A stretch of 64,000 nucleotides of DNA, taken from assembly GCF_010501075.1 (NCBI RefSeq), contig NZ_QVMN01000007.1:124001-188000 (forward strand), written 5' to 3'. A program made the position numbers and the translations under genes. Under the pieces are notes generated by a model. It did no database searches, had not been told where the DNA came from, and worked only from the letters and a program-made list of their open reading frames with translations. Each line of letters begins with the position of its first letter. Position 1 is the first letter of the stretch. The stretch comes from Dysgonomonas sp. 25 (GTDB lineage Bacteria > Bacteroidota > Bacteroidia > Bacteroidales > Dysgonomonadaceae). Shown here in pieces: positions 17,813 through 27,647 of the stretch.

Positions 17813-18834
17813 AACGCACGGCAATTGTCATATTAAACTGGAATGGCGAGCAGTTGCTCGACTGCTTTCTACCGTCGGTGCTGGACAATACACCGTCGGA
17901 AGTAGCCGATGTGATTGTTGCCGACAATAACTCGACTGATAATTCCATTCAATTGCTCGAAACGAAATATCCGCAGGTTCGGGTAATCCGTCTGGCGGAA
18001 AACTATGGATATGCCGGTGGCTATAACAAAGCTCTGGAACAGGTGAAAGCCGATTATTTCCTCCTGCTCAATTCGGATGTGGAGGTGACACAAGGCTGGA
18101 TTGAGCCATTGATCGAATGTTTGGACAAGCATGCCGATGTTGTTGCCGTTCAGCCGAAGATAAAGGCTTATCGCAATAAATCACTTTTCGAATATGCAGG
18201 TGCTGCCGGAGGGTTTATCGACCGTTTGGGCTATCCTTTTTGCCGTGGGCGTATTTTCGGCACGGTAGAGGAGGACAGAGGGCAATACGATACGGCACAC
18301 GATGTTTTCTGGACGTCGGGGGCATGTATGCTTATTCGTTCGAAGGATTTTTTTGAGGCGGGAGGCTTCGATGCTTCTTTCTTCGCCCACATGGAGGAAA
18401 TAGACTTGTGTTGGCGGCTGAATGCGCGTGACAGGCGATTGTGCTGCCTTCCACAGTCGGTTGTTTATCATATCGGTGGCGCTACGCTGGATGAGGAAAG
18501 TCCCCGCAAAACTTACCTGAATTTCCGCAATAACTTGTTGATGTTATACAAAAATCTGCCGGAGGAATCGTTTAAGAAAGTCCTGCGCGAACGCCATTTG
18601 TACGATTGGCTGGCGGCTCTTCGTTTTGTCTTGTCGGGTAAGTTCGGTCAGGTAAAGGCTATCCGCAAGGCACGGAAAGACTTCAATAAGATGAAAGCGG
18701 AATATGCGGCCGTCCGCTCGCAGAATTTGTCGCTGACAACATGCGCGACGATTAACACTATTTACCCCCGCAACCTGATAAAAGAATACTATCTCTCCGG
18801 CCGGAAATTATTCTCTCAACTCACGGGTTTTTGA
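17809..18834 (+). CDS. Family 2 glycosyltransferase
   Basis: 341 residues. It has a GT-A fold with AIVILNWNG at the N-terminus, VADNNSTDNS, NYGYAGGYN, and a LLLNSDVEV segment containing the metal/nucleotide-sugar binding acidic residues. A later EIDLCWRL motif is typical of rhamnosyl-type GT2 enzymes (WcaA/RfbN-like). The acceptor is unknown. Coupling to a lipid A acyltransferase gene by a 4-base overlap suggests a role in envelope glycan or LPS assembly, but this is inferred. The C-terminal 90 residues are basic and probably bind the membrane. Confidence 0.92.
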   Translation: MKRTAIVILNWNGEQLLDCFLPSVLDNTPSEVADVIVADNNSTDNSIQLLETKYPQVRVIRLAENYGYAGGYNKALEQVKADYFLLLNSDVEVTQGWIEPLIECLDKHADVVAVQPKIKAYRNKSLFEYAGAAGGFIDRLGYPFCRGRIFGTVEEDRGQYDTAHDVFWTSGACMLIRSKDFFEAGGFDASFFAHMEEIDLCWRLNARDRRLCCLPQSVVYHIGGATLDEESPRKTYLNFRNNLLMLYKNLPEESFKKVLRERHLYDWLAALRFVLSGKFGQVKAIRKARKDFNKMKAEYAAVRSQNLSLTTCATINTIYPRNLIKEYYLSGRKLFSQLTGF

Positions 18835-18875
18835 TAATTTAAGAGAAAACATACAACCAAAAACGATTATTCTTG

Positions 18876-18883
18876 TATATTTG
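18876..18883 (+). promoter_or_regulatory. -7 promoter element (TATATTTG)
   Basis: An exact TAnnTTTG match 52 bases before the ATG at 18935. Confidence 0.5.
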
Positions 18884-18934
18884 GCGAGAATCTGTACACA
18901 AACGTCGAGGTATTAAATTCATTGTAGGCTAAGT

Positions 18935-19576
18935 ATGAAACGACTGTTATTCATTGCATGTACCATCTTTTTGTTTGCTTCCTCCCTCTTGGCACAGGAA
19001 GCGGCGACTGATAGCGTGCAAGTCCCTATGCGCAGGCAGTTGTTCGTGATAGTCGATTCTGATACCATTCCTTTATTCGGACTTCGTCCCGTGCATATTT
19101 TTTCTACCCGCAAATTTAAGAGCCAGAAAGAGCGATTGGAATATACCAAACTGGTTCGCGATGTGCGCAAGACGCATCCCTATGCCCGTATGATAGCCAA
19201 TTCGATTATCGAGACCTATCAATATATGGAGACACTGCCGGATGAGAAAGCTAAGCAAAAGCATCTGGAGGAGGTGCAGAAATATATGATGGACGAATAC
19301 AAGCCGCATTTGATGAAAATGACTAAGAATCAAGGGAAAATACTGATTAAGCTTATCGACCGCGAGTGCAATACTTCTTCTTATACCATTGTGAAATCAT
19401 TACTTGGAGACCTTCGTGCCGGTGTTTATAACACCTTTGCCGGATTATTTGGGAACAGCCTGAAAACAAAGTATGATCCCGAAGGGGCGGATGCCGAAAT
19501 AGAAACGATTGTTATTCAACTGGAAGAAGGGTCGCTCGATTATTATATGGCTTCCTCTTTCTACTTCGGGCAGTAG
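18935..19576 (+). CDS. DUF4294 protein (secreted)
   Basis: 213 residues with a signal peptide (about 1-20, SLLAQ). The body matches DUF4294: an alpha-helical domain with VRDVRKTHPYARMIANSIIETYQYMETL, a KMTKNQGKILIKLIDRECNTSSY segment, and AGVYNTFAGLFGNSLKTKYDPEGAD. The family is confined to Bacteroidetes and has no known function. The gene converges with the LptF/G permease gene, with 1 base between the stops. Confidence 0.92.
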   Translation: MKRLLFIACTIFLFASSLLAQEAATDSVQVPMRRQLFVIVDSDTIPLFGLRPVHIFSTRKFKSQKERLEYTKLVRDVRKTHPYARMIANSIIETYQYMETLPDEKAKQKHLEEVQKYMMDEYKPHLMKMTKNQGKILIKLIDRECNTSSYTIVKSLLGDLRAGVYNTFAGLFGNSLKTKYDPEGADAEIETIVIQLEEGSLDYYMASSFYFGQ

Positions 19577-19577
19577 A

Positions 19578-20675
19578 TTAATTCGGCGCTTTGGTGTACA
19601 GATAAGCGGCGATGAACGAGTAGATGATATTGGGCAGCCACACGGCAAGTATCACAGGCATAGCACCCGATACGGCAAACGACGAACTGATAGTCTGAAA
19701 CAAGATGTAAGTCACGCTCAATCCCAATCCTATTCCTATATTCAATCCCATCCCACCTTTCACTTTCCGTGCCGAGAGCGAAGCGCCTATAATGGTAAGG
19801 ATAAATGCCGAAAGGATAGAGGCAAACCGTTTATGGAACTCCACTTCGAAGGAGGTTATGCTGACATCGCCGACGCTTGCTATGCCTCTCGCCCGCTGTC
19901 GTTTGATGTAGTTGTAGAGGTCTGGCGTGGTCATTATCTCGAAATCGGTTGCGGAGACTACAATATCCGAAGGCGTTACATTCAGCAGGGTATCCATAGT
20001 TGTCCCTGTAATGATTCTTTCCCTGTTTCCCTCGAAGATACGAATCGAATAATTATTTAATGTCCACGAATTGCTGTCGTTGTATTGAACCCTGCGCGCT
20101 GTGAGACGCGATTTCAGGTCTTTTCCGTCGAAATAATCGAGCGCTAATTCGGCGCCGGTCTTGTCCCTGTTGTTGAACCGTCCGAGATAAAAGATGGTAC
20201 CTTCACCTATCTGCATTTGTGTGCCGTTGGCGTGGGTGGTACTTTTATCCCTGATATATGTATTCATAAAGTCGATGCGCGTCTTATTGGCCGGAGGAAT
20301 GATAAAGCTGCTGAGTGTAAACGTTAGGGCGGCTATCACGGCAGCCGATATCATATAAGGTTTCATCAGCCGTTTGAAGCTCATGCCGTTGGACAGCATG
20401 GCTATAATCTCCGAGTTTTCGGCTAATTTGGATGTAAAGAAGATAACCGAAATGAAGACGAACAATGCGCTGAACAGGTTGGAAAAGTAAGGGATGAAGT
20501 TGAGATAATAATCAAAAACAACAGCACGCAGCGGTGCTTCTTTTTCGATGAACTTATCTAAACGTTCGTTGATGTCGAATACGATAGCTACGGATATAAT
20601 AAGGATGATGGAGAAAATATATGTCCCCAGAAACTTCTTTATTATATATCGGTCGAGAATAGATATTAGCTTCAT
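19578..20675 (-). CDS. LptF/LptG family permease (YjgP/YjgQ)
   Basis: 365 residues with six membrane helices in two groups of three (about 15-105 and 270-360) around a periplasmic beta-jellyroll (about 125-260). This is the transmembrane subunit of the LptB2FG exporter that pulls LPS from the inner membrane into the periplasmic bridge. LptF and LptG cannot be told apart here; the partner is not in the window. It starts 12 bases after tgt and is the last gene of a minus-strand operon. Confidence 0.93.
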   Translation of the reverse strand: MKLISILDRYIIKKFLGTYIFSIILIISVAIVFDINERLDKFIEKEAPLRAVVFDYYLNFIPYFSNLFSALFVFISVIFFTSKLAENSEIIAMLSNGMSFKRLMKPYMISAAVIAALTFTLSSFIIPPANKTRIDFMNTYIRDKSTTHANGTQMQIGEGTIFYLGRFNNRDKTGAELALDYFDGKDLKSRLTARRVQYNDSNSWTLNNYSIRIFEGNRERIITGTTMDTLLNVTPSDIVVSATDFEIMTTPDLYNYIKRQRARGIASVGDVSITSFEVEFHKRFASILSAFILTIIGASLSARKVKGGMGLNIGIGLGLSVTYILFQTISSSFAVSGAMPVILAVWLPNIIYSFIAAYLYTKAPN

Positions 20676-20687
20676 ATTCAGTTTGTT

Positions 20688-21818
20688 TTATAACCTTCTC
20701 GATACGTTTTCCACCATTATTTTTTTCCACGAAGAAAAATCTCCGTTTATAATATGCTGACGAGCTTCGCCGACTAACCACAGGTAAAATGCCAGATTAT
20801 GAATCGAGGCGATTTGTAGTGCCAGTATCTCGTTCGTGATAAACAGATGGCGAAGATAGGCTTTTGTGTACAAAGTATCAACGAATGACGCGCCATTTTC
20901 TTCAATCGGGCTGAAATCTTTAGACCATTTAGCATTTCGCATATTCATTATGCCGTTTTTGGTGAAAAGCTGCCCGTTGCGACCGTTGCGCGTCGGCATG
21001 ATGCAGTCGAACATATCCACACCGCGCTCGATGGCTTCGAGCAGGTTGGCGGGAGTGCCCACCCCCATCAGGTAGCGGGGTTTGTCTTTCGGCAAAATTT
21101 CGTTCACCACCTCTATCATTTCGTACATCTTTTCGGTCGGTTCGCCTACGGCCAATCCGCCGATGGCGTTTCCGTCCGCTCCTTTAGATGCTACATTTTC
21201 GGCAGCCCGTTTGCGCAGGTCGGGGTAGACGCATCCCTGTACGATAGGGAAAAGCGCCTGCCGGTAGCCATATTCGCATTCCGTCTCGTCGAAGCGTTTG
21301 ATGCAGCGGTCAAGCCAACGTTCGGTCAGTTCGAGCGATTGCTTGGCATAAGCGTAATCCGCATCACCCGGCGTACATTCGTCGAAAGCCATGATGATGT
21401 CTGCACCGATTGTCCGTTCTATGTCCATCACCGATTCGGGCGTAAACATGTGCTTCGAGCCGTCGATGTGTGAGCGGAAAATAGCGCCTCCTTCCGTCAG
21501 CTTCCGGTTTTCAGCTAACGAAAATACCTGAAAGCCTCCGCTATCTGTTAAAATAGGCTTACTCCAACTGTTAAATTTGTGCAGCCCGCCTGCCAGACGC
21601 AGCACTTCAAGCCCGGGACGTAAATACAGGTGATAGGTATTACCCAGAATAATCTGGGCATGTATGTCTTGTTCCAATTCGGTCATATGCACGGCTTTTA
21701 CCGCACCTTGCGTGCCTACGGGCATGAAGATGGGCGTTTCGATTTGTCCGTGGTCTGTCGTAATCAGTCCGGCACGTGCATGCGAATAGTTGTCGGTATA
21801 TTGTAATTCGAAATCCAT
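20688..21818 (-). CDS. tgt: Queuine tRNA-guanine transglycosylase, zinc Cys ligands missing
   Basis: 376 residues. It exchanges guanine 34 for preQ1 in GUN-anticodon tRNAs. The catalytic parts are intact: TDSGGFQVFSL (Asp92), GGLAVGE and the nucleophile in DCIMPTRNGRNG (Asp271). The zinc site is not. Where family members normally have CxCxxC, the sequence reads ENGASFVDTLY (about 307-317) with no Cys, though the fourth ligand position (His340, ASIHN) remains. I recall the same loss in other Bacteroidetes, so it is probably lineage-wide rather than inactivating. It sits mid-operon between the CNNM-CBS gene and the LptF/G gene. Confidence 0.96.
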   Translation of the reverse strand: MDFELQYTDNYSHARAGLITTDHGQIETPIFMPVGTQGAVKAVHMTELEQDIHAQIILGNTYHLYLRPGLEVLRLAGGLHKFNSWSKPILTDSGGFQVFSLAENRKLTEGGAIFRSHIDGSKHMFTPESVMDIERTIGADIIMAFDECTPGDADYAYAKQSLELTERWLDRCIKRFDETECEYGYRQALFPIVQGCVYPDLRKRAAENVASKGADGNAIGGLAVGEPTEKMYEMIEVVNEILPKDKPRYLMGVGTPANLLEAIERGVDMFDCIMPTRNGRNGQLFTKNGIMNMRNAKWSKDFSPIEENGASFVDTLYTKAYLRHLFITNEILALQIASIHNLAFYLWLVGEARQHIINGDFSSWKKIMVENVSRRL

Positions 21819-21839
21819 TAAGCGGGTTTGCTTACTAAT

Positions 21840-23180
21840 TTATTCACTTTCTTCCTCTTCTTTCGGAAGTAAGTCTTTCATTTGGACTAATGTAATGGTT
21901 GTTTTGTTCTTTTTCAGTACGATAAATTCATAATCTTCCGAAACTAATTTATCGCGTGTAGTCGGTATCCGTCCGAATTTGTCGATGAGATATCCGGCCA
22001 GTGTATCGTATTGTCCCTCTTTGTCGATAGGATGGGGGAGATCGTCGTTGATGTCGTCCATCGCGGCAGTGGCAAGCACCTGATAAGTGCTGTCACCCGT
22101 TTTTTCCACGAAAGGCGTTTCGTTATCGTATTCGTCTTGTATTTCGCCGACGATTTCTTCCAATATATCTTCCATCGTGATGATGCCTTCGACACCTCCG
22201 TATTCGTTTATCACCATCGCTATTTGCTGGTGTTTTACCTGAAACTCCTTGAGGAGCGCACCGATACGTTTTGTCTCGGGGATGAATGTAACGGGACGGA
22301 CAATAGAACGGATATTGATAACATCCTCGTCCGATTTGTTTTCGCGCATTTTGCGCAGAATATCTTTCAGGTGCACTACACCGATGGTATTGTCTATATT
22401 ATCCTCGTAGCACGGGATGCGGGAATATCCTTCTTCGATAACGAAATCGAGCGAACTGTTGTCATAGTCGTTCACGTCGATGGCTACCACTTGCGTCCGC
22501 GGAACCATAATCTGCTTAGCTGTACGGTCGGAGAAATCGAACGCATTTTGTATCAACTCATAGTCGGGGCCTCCCGTTTCTTCTGAATTTCCGCTTTCTT
22601 TTACTTGGTCGACCAAGTATTTCAATTCGTCGCTGCTGTATGATTCCTGTTCGGTCACTACATGCAAGCCCACGGCTTTGATGACTAAGTTGGCTATTCC
22701 GTTGAGGACATAGATAAATGGCTTGCAGACAAGGTAGAACCAGTGCAGGGGATACGAAACGATGAGGGTGGTTTGCTCCGCCCGCTGGATGGCCAGCGAT
22801 TTAGGGGCAAGCTCGCCTAATACAATGTGCAGGATGGTGATAACAACGAATGCTGTCACCAGCGCTATTTTGTGAACGATAGACGGGTCTACCGAGAGAT
22901 TGAACAAATCGAGCAGGCTCAGCAACAATTTAGATACGACAGGTTCTCCCAGCCAACCTAATGCAAGGGATGAAATGGTGATACCGAACTGCGTTGCGGC
23001 AAGATAAGCATCGAGATGATGGGTGATGTGCTTGGAGAGTATCGCTCTTTTGTTACCTTCCTGGATTTTGATTTCCAGCTGGGAAGAACGGACTTTGACG
23101 ATAGCAAACTCTGCTGCCACAAAGAAACCGTTGAGAAATACAAAGAAAAAAGTAATTAAAACAGAAAGAAAAATATCCAT
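21840..23180 (-). CDS. CNNM/CBS/CorC-HlyC domain membrane protein (hemolysin family)
   Basis: 446 residues: a four-helix CNNM (DUF21) transmembrane domain (about 1-190), a pair of CBS domains (about 215-335, with [12 protein letters not shown] and [24 protein letters not shown]), and a C-terminal CorC_HlyC/transporter-associated domain (about 355-435). Relatives take part in Mg/Co efflux or, as GldE, in gliding and secretion of Bacteroidetes; which applies here is not decided by sequence. It ends 21 bases before tgt and leads a three-gene minus-strand operon. Confidence 0.92.
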   Translation of the reverse strand: MDIFLSVLITFFFVFLNGFFVAAEFAIVKVRSSQLEIKIQEGNKRAILSKHITHHLDAYLAATQFGITISSLALGWLGEPVVSKLLLSLLDLFNLSVDPSIVHKIALVTAFVVITILHIVLGELAPKSLAIQRAEQTTLIVSYPLHWFYLVCKPFIYVLNGIANLVIKAVGLHVVTEQESYSSDELKYLVDQVKESGNSEETGGPDYELIQNAFDFSDRTAKQIMVPRTQVVAIDVNDYDNSSLDFVIEEGYSRIPCYEDNIDNTIGVVHLKDILRKMRENKSDEDVINIRSIVRPVTFIPETKRIGALLKEFQVKHQQIAMVINEYGGVEGIITMEDILEEIVGEIQDEYDNETPFVEKTGDSTYQVLATAAMDDINDDLPHPIDKEGQYDTLAGYLIDKFGRIPTTRDKLVSEDYEFIVLKKNKTTITLVQMKDLLPKEEEESE

Positions 23181-23287
23181 CTTTTAAATTGAATGTTCAA
23201 TGTTGCAAAGATAATATTTCATTGCATCATATCTTTAATTAAATCAGACTATTTTTAGCCGACCGGCGATTTATTTATTAAAAAATC

Positions 23288-23668
23288 TTATTTGAGCGGG
23301 AGCACTTCAATCCAGTAATCGTCGGGGTCGTTGATGAAGTAAAGCCCCATCGACGTGTTTTCGTAGCACACAACGCCCATTTCTTTGTGGTAGGCGCGCA
23401 TAGCATCATAGTCGCCTTCCATACGCATACACAGGTGACTTTCGTTCTCGCCTAACTCGTAAGGTGTACCGGCATGGTCGCGCAGCCATGTCAGTTCGAG
23501 GCTGAACGGCGACACGCCATCGCCCAGATAGACAAGGATAAACGAACCGTCGGAGGCTTCTTTGCGACGGACTTCTTTCAGCCCCAAGGCTTTGTTGTAG
23601 AATTCGATACTTTTTTCGAGATTGGTCACATTGATATTGAAATGGTCGAATCTGCCTTTTACTTCCAT
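23288..23668 (-). CDS. VOC/glyoxalase I-like protein
   Basis: 126 residues with two beta-alpha-beta-beta-beta modules. Metal-ligand candidates are His9 (RFDHFNINV), Glu near 58 (SLELTW), His near 81 (ENESHLCMR) and Glu121 (DYWIEVLPLK), a full set matching lactoylglutathione lyase. The substrate in an organism probably lacking glutathione is uncertain, so a broader methylglyoxal-adduct or isomerase role is possible. It starts 15 bases after the metallo-hydrolase gene, forming a pair. Confidence 0.88.
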   Translation of the reverse strand: MEVKGRFDHFNINVTNLEKSIEFYNKALGLKEVRRKEASDGSFILVYLGDGVSPFSLELTWLRDHAGTPYELGENESHLCMRMEGDYDAMRAYHKEMGVVCYENTSMGLYFINDPDDYWIEVLPLK

Positions 23669-23683
23669 GTTATATATAGTTTT

Positions 23684-24400
23684 TTAGATGATTATACTTT
23701 CTCCTGTGGATTTCCAGCAAATATACTGACAATGATGCTTATGGGCAATAGGCTCGAATAATTTTATTTTGTCAGGGGAGGCAGTGAAATGCATAGGCGC
23801 TAATACATCGGTTTGTATGGCTTCTATAAATTCTCTGGCGCCTTTCATAAAATCTTTGCCGAGACGGGCATCTATCGGAAATATCGCTAAATCCAAGTGC
23901 TTTACTTCCTTGCTTATTTCAGCTAACTCGTTATGATAAAAGTCTTCGGCTTCTTCTACCTCTTTGGCAGTCGATTCCTCGTTCCAGTGCCAGTTGTTGA
24001 GGTCGCCTGCATGGAAGTATCTTTTGCCTTCAACTTCGATGTAAAACGATATGCCCAAATCGGTAGAGCCGTATGCTTTTATCTTCAAGAACCTGTCTTC
24101 GTAAGTCTCTGTCTTTTGCAAGTAAAAGGCATCTCCTACCTTGCTTTTCCCTTCGTCTAAAAGGTCTTTCGAGAAGATGTAAATAATATCTTCCATTGGC
24201 GTTTCCCATCGAAGGATATCGGGATTGAAATGGTCGTGGTGCGAGTGCGAAACCAATACGTACAGCAGTTTTCCACTTGCCAGAAGTTGTTCCAGATACT
24301 CATCCGTACGCTTGTCCATGCTTTTATAGTAGTCGATAATAATAGCAAAATCATCGAATTCTAATACAAAGCCGCTGTGGTATATATAGGTCAGTTTCAT
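23684..24400 (-). CDS. MBL-fold metallo-hydrolase (UlaG-like)
   Basis: 238 residues. The metallo-beta-lactamase signature is SHSHHDHFNPD (about 52-61, HxHxDH form). Later come FHAGDLNNWHW (about 129-139) as the third-motif region and LAPMHFT near the C-terminus. The overall shape is that of the short UlaG-type lactonase/hydrolase group, cytosolic with no signal peptide. The substrate is unknown. It is cotranscribed with the VOC protein gene 15 bases downstream, hinting at a shared detoxification role (inference). Confidence 0.88.
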   Translation of the reverse strand: MKLTYIYHSGFVLEFDDFAIIIDYYKSMDKRTDEYLEQLLASGKLLYVLVSHSHHDHFNPDILRWETPMEDIIYIFSKDLLDEGKSKVGDAFYLQKTETYEDRFLKIKAYGSTDLGISFYIEVEGKRYFHAGDLNNWHWNEESTAKEVEEAEDFYHNELAEISKEVKHLDLAIFPIDARLGKDFMKGAREFIEAIQTDVLAPMHFTASPDKIKLFEPIAHKHHCQYICWKSTGESIII

Positions 24401-24670
24401 ATCGTTTCTAAAGATAGGGAAATTATAAATATGTTCAACAACATGTTTTAATGATTCGCCGATATTTTGAGAAAAGGGCTATTATTAGTTCCTTTGTTTA
24501 GCCAAACGATTAACCAAAGTGAATAGTTCATATTCACAACCTGAAGCTTTGACCTGATAAATTTTATTTGTTAGTCTGTATTATTATGGGCTTGCGTCTC
24601 GTCATAAAATAATAGCCGAAATATATTTTAACTACTTAACTAACATATATATAATACCTCATAGAGAATT

Positions 24671-26092
24671 ATGGTTACAAGAAGGAATTTTTTGAAGACA
24701 GCCGGACTGGCATCGGCCGGACTTGCTGTCGGAAGTATTAACCCATTGAAAGCTGAAAGTTATAAGCGGGTAGTGGGAGCAAACCGCAAAGTCGATATTG
24801 CATACATCGGTATCGGTAACCGCGGCGAGCAAATTATTCTGGGTGATTTTGAAAAGACCGGCATGGTGAATGTTGTAGCGCTTTGCGATATAGACATGGG
24901 CGCTCCGCATACACGAAAGGTGATGGCTAAATACCCGAAAGCCAAGCAATTCAACGATTTTCGCGAGATGTTCGATAAGATGGGCAATCAGTTCGAGGCG
25001 GTTGCTATTGCAACGCCCGACCATTCGCATTTCCCTATCTGTATGATGGCGATGGCCTACGGCAAACATGTCTTTGTGGAAAAGCCGATGGCACGCACTT
25101 TCCTCGAAGCGGAACTGATGATGCAGGCTGCCCGTAAATATCCGAATGTGGTGACACAGGTCGGCAACCAAGGGCACTCCGAAGCGAACTATTTTCAGTT
25201 CAAAGCATGGCAGGATGCGGGAATCATCAAAGATGTGACGCATGTAGTGGCTCACATGAACAATCCGCGCCGCTGGCATGGATGGGACACGAATATCTAT
25301 AAATACCCCGAAGCGCAGCCGATTCCGAAGACATTGGACTGGATGAACTGGCATTGTGCCGTTCCATATCACGAGTATAACAACAAATATGACAACGGCG
25401 AATGGCGTTCGTGGTACGATTATGGTATGGGGGCACTGGGCGACTGGGGTGCGCATATCCTCGACACGGCGCACGAATTCCTTGACTTAGGTTTACCGTA
25501 CGAAGTGAATCCGATAAAACTGACGGGGCACAACGATTATTTCTTCCCTACATCGTCGACTATACAATTCAAGTTCGGGCCGAGAGGTAATATGCCTGCC
25601 TGCGATATTACTTGGTACGATGGGGTAGACAACCTTCCGCCTATCCCCGACGGATATGGCGAGTCGGCGCTCGATCCTAATATACCGGCTTCGGGCGCAG
25701 GCGAAATCAAGAAAACAACTATCAATCCGGGCAAAATTATTTATAGCAAAGAGCTGACATTCAAAGGGGCTTCGCATGGCAGCACGCTGTCTATCATACC
25801 CGAGAGCAAAGCCCGCGATATGGCTTCGAAATTGCCGGAAGTGCCGAAAAGCCCGTCGAACCATTATGAGAATTTCTTGCTGGCCTGTATGGGAATGGAG
25901 AAAACACGTTCTCCGTTTGAGATACATGGACCATTGAGTCAGGTATTCTCGCTGGGAGTGATGGCGCAACGCCTGAATACGAAATTCTATTTCGACAGCC
26001 GCACCAAGCAGATTACGAATAATGCCTTTGCCAATGCTATGTTGTCGGGTATTCCGCCACGCAAAGGATGGGAAGATTTTTATAAACTATAA
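24671..26092 (+). CDS. Tat-exported Gfo/Idh/MocA family oxidoreductase
   Basis: 473 residues. The N-terminus has a twin-arginine signal (RRNFLK at 4-9, then a hydrophobic run), so it should be exported folded with its nucleotide bound. A Rossmann domain follows (YIGIGNRGEQ, ATPDHSH, and the EKPMA motif with the catalytic-region Lys). The C-terminal alpha/beta domain contains GMGALGDWGAHILD. Members oxidise sugar hydroxyls with NAD(P), and some act with DUF1080 proteins on glycosides. The DUF1080 gene begins 15 bases downstream, which supports such a pairing. Confidence 0.93.
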   Translation: MVTRRNFLKTAGLASAGLAVGSINPLKAESYKRVVGANRKVDIAYIGIGNRGEQIILGDFEKTGMVNVVALCDIDMGAPHTRKVMAKYPKAKQFNDFREMFDKMGNQFEAVAIATPDHSHFPICMMAMAYGKHVFVEKPMARTFLEAELMMQAARKYPNVVTQVGNQGHSEANYFQFKAWQDAGIIKDVTHVVAHMNNPRRWHGWDTNIYKYPEAQPIPKTLDWMNWHCAVPYHEYNNKYDNGEWRSWYDYGMGALGDWGAHILDTAHEFLDLGLPYEVNPIKLTGHNDYFFPTSSTIQFKFGPRGNMPACDITWYDGVDNLPPIPDGYGESALDPNIPASGAGEIKKTTINPGKIIYSKELTFKGASHGSTLSIIPESKARDMASKLPEVPKSPSNHYENFLLACMGMEKTRSPFEIHGPLSQVFSLGVMAQRLNTKFYFDSRTKQITNNAFANAMLSGIPPRKGWEDFYKL

Positions 26093-26107
26093 TTTAACCA
26101 ATATATC

Positions 26108-27451
26108 ATGAAGAAAAATATACTATTCGTACTACTTTTTCTCTTTGCGGCTTCGTTGGTAGCGCAGGAAAAATGGGAGCCTCTCTTTAACGGGAAGAAC
26201 CTGAAAGGCTGGAAAAAGCTGAACGGAACGGCCGAATATAAAATCGTAGACGGTACGATTGTCGGTACTTCGAAAATGGGTACGCCCAATACATTTCTTG
26301 CAACGGCAAAGAATTATGGCGATTTCATCCTCGAGTTCGATTTTAAAGTAGACGACGGCCTCAACTCGGGTGTTCAATTCCGCAGCCTGAGCAAAAAAGA
26401 CTACGACAAAGGCCGCGTGCATGGTTACCAGTTCGAGATAGACCCTTCGGGTCGTGCTTGGACAGGAGGTATCTATGACGAGGCGCGCCGTGGATGGCTC
26501 TATCCGATGAACTACAATCCTGCCGCCCAAAAAGCCTATAAGCAGGGATGGAATAAAGTACGCATCGAGGCTATCGGCAATTCTATCTGCACGTGGGTCA
26601 ACGATATTCCGTGTGCTAATGTGTGGGATGATATGACGCCGGAGGGATTTATAGCCCTCCAAGTACATTCAATCGGGAACAAAAAAGAAGAAGGCAAAAC
26701 AATAAGTTGGAAAGATATCCGTATCTGTACGACCGATGTGGAAAAATATAAACGCTCGTCGACAGCACCCGAAGTAAATGCTATCACCAATACGCTTTCT
26801 CCTAAAGAGGCGCAGGATGGCTGGAAACTTCTGTGGGACGGACAAACGACCAACGGCTGGAAAGGGGCACGATTGGCATCTTTTCCGGAGAAAGGCTGGG
26901 TAATTGATAAAGGGCTGTTGAAAGTGATGCGCAGCGATGGCGGCGAATCCACCAACGGCGGCGATATCGTCACTACCCGCAAATACAAGAATTTCATTCT
27001 TAAAGTCGATTTCAGAATAACACAAGGCGCCAACAGTGGTATCAAATACTTTGTGAATCCAGACCTGAACAAAGGCGAAGGTTCGGCAATCGGTTGCGAG
27101 TTCCAGATTCTGGACGATGAGAAGCACCCCGATGCTAAATTGGGCGTGAAAGGCAACCGGAAACTGGGTTCGCTTTACGACCTCATACCTGCCCCTGCCA
27201 ACAAGCCGTTTAATAAAGGGTTGTTTAATACGGCTACTATTGTGGTGAAAGGCAACCATGTGGAGCATTGGTTGAACGGAACGAAGATTCTTGAATACGA
27301 GCGCAACAACGATATGTGGAATGCCCTTGTTGCTTACAGTAAATATCGCGACTGGCCTAACTTCGGCAACTGGGCGGAAGGGAATATCCTACTGCAAGAC
27401 CATGGCGATGAGGTATGGTTCAAAAACGTGAAAATTAAAGAATTACCATAA
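26108..27451 (+). CDS. Secreted protein with two DUF1080 (3-keto-disaccharide hydrolase) domains
   Basis: 447 residues with a signal peptide (about 1-20, LVAQ). Two tandem concanavalin-like DUF1080 domains occupy about 22-215 ([16 protein letters not shown] ... INSGVQF-type core) and 232-447 ([15 protein letters not shown] ... [19 protein letters not shown]). Most members carry one domain; the doubled form is common in Bacteroidetes. DUF1080 proteins have been shown to cleave 3-keto-glycosides by an elimination/hydration route after a Gfo/Idh/MocA enzyme makes the 3-keto group. That enzyme is encoded 15 bases upstream. A terminator follows. Confidence 0.93.
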   Translation: MKKNILFVLLFLFAASLVAQEKWEPLFNGKNLKGWKKLNGTAEYKIVDGTIVGTSKMGTPNTFLATAKNYGDFILEFDFKVDDGLNSGVQFRSLSKKDYDKGRVHGYQFEIDPSGRAWTGGIYDEARRGWLYPMNYNPAAQKAYKQGWNKVRIEAIGNSICTWVNDIPCANVWDDMTPEGFIALQVHSIGNKKEEGKTISWKDIRICTTDVEKYKRSSTAPEVNAITNTLSPKEAQDGWKLLWDGQTTNGWKGARLASFPEKGWVIDKGLLKVMRSDGGESTNGGDIVTTRKYKNFILKVDFRITQGANSGIKYFVNPDLNKGEGSAIGCEFQILDDEKHPDAKLGVKGNRKLGSLYDLIPAPANKPFNKGLFNTATIVVKGNHVEHWLNGTKILEYERNNDMWNALVAYSKYRDWPNFGNWAEGNILLQDHGDEVWFKNVKIKELP

Positions 27452-27487
27452 TTACAAGCATACATACAAACAGCAATTTACAAGTAA

Positions 27488-27518
27488 AAAGTCCCGGGAT
27501 TATTCTCGGGCTTTTTTT
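27488..27518 (+). terminator. Intrinsic terminator of the oxidoreductase/DUF1080 operon
   Basis: An imperfect GC-rich stem (CCCGGGA / TTCTCGGG with flanking AAG/CTT and a bulge) followed by seven T residues. Confidence 0.8.
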
Positions 27519-27562
27519 GTTAATACGGGGCAATTATGTGGCTGGAAATTTATCAGTAATTT

Positions 27563-27622
27563 AGTTGCGAGTTACAAGTAAACAAGTTTACGAGAAATAA
27601 GTAGAACTATGTTGCTTTTTTG
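27563..27622 (+). repeat. Mixed heptamer/octamer array plus AGTAGAACT motif
   Basis: Units AGTTGCG, AGTTACA, AGTAAACA, AGTTTACG in a row (27563-27592), then the AAATAAGTAGAACTATG block with GCTTTTTTG that also occurs at 5839-5865 and, diverged, at 27850-27878. Confidence 0.6.
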
Positions 27623-27647
27623 CTATGTGTCCTATTTTAGTTGATTG

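Noticed and set aside
24659-25474. 271-codon open frame on the minus strand
   Set aside because: Antisense to the Gfo/Idh/MocA gene; the His- and Arg-rich composition is typical of a shadow frame.
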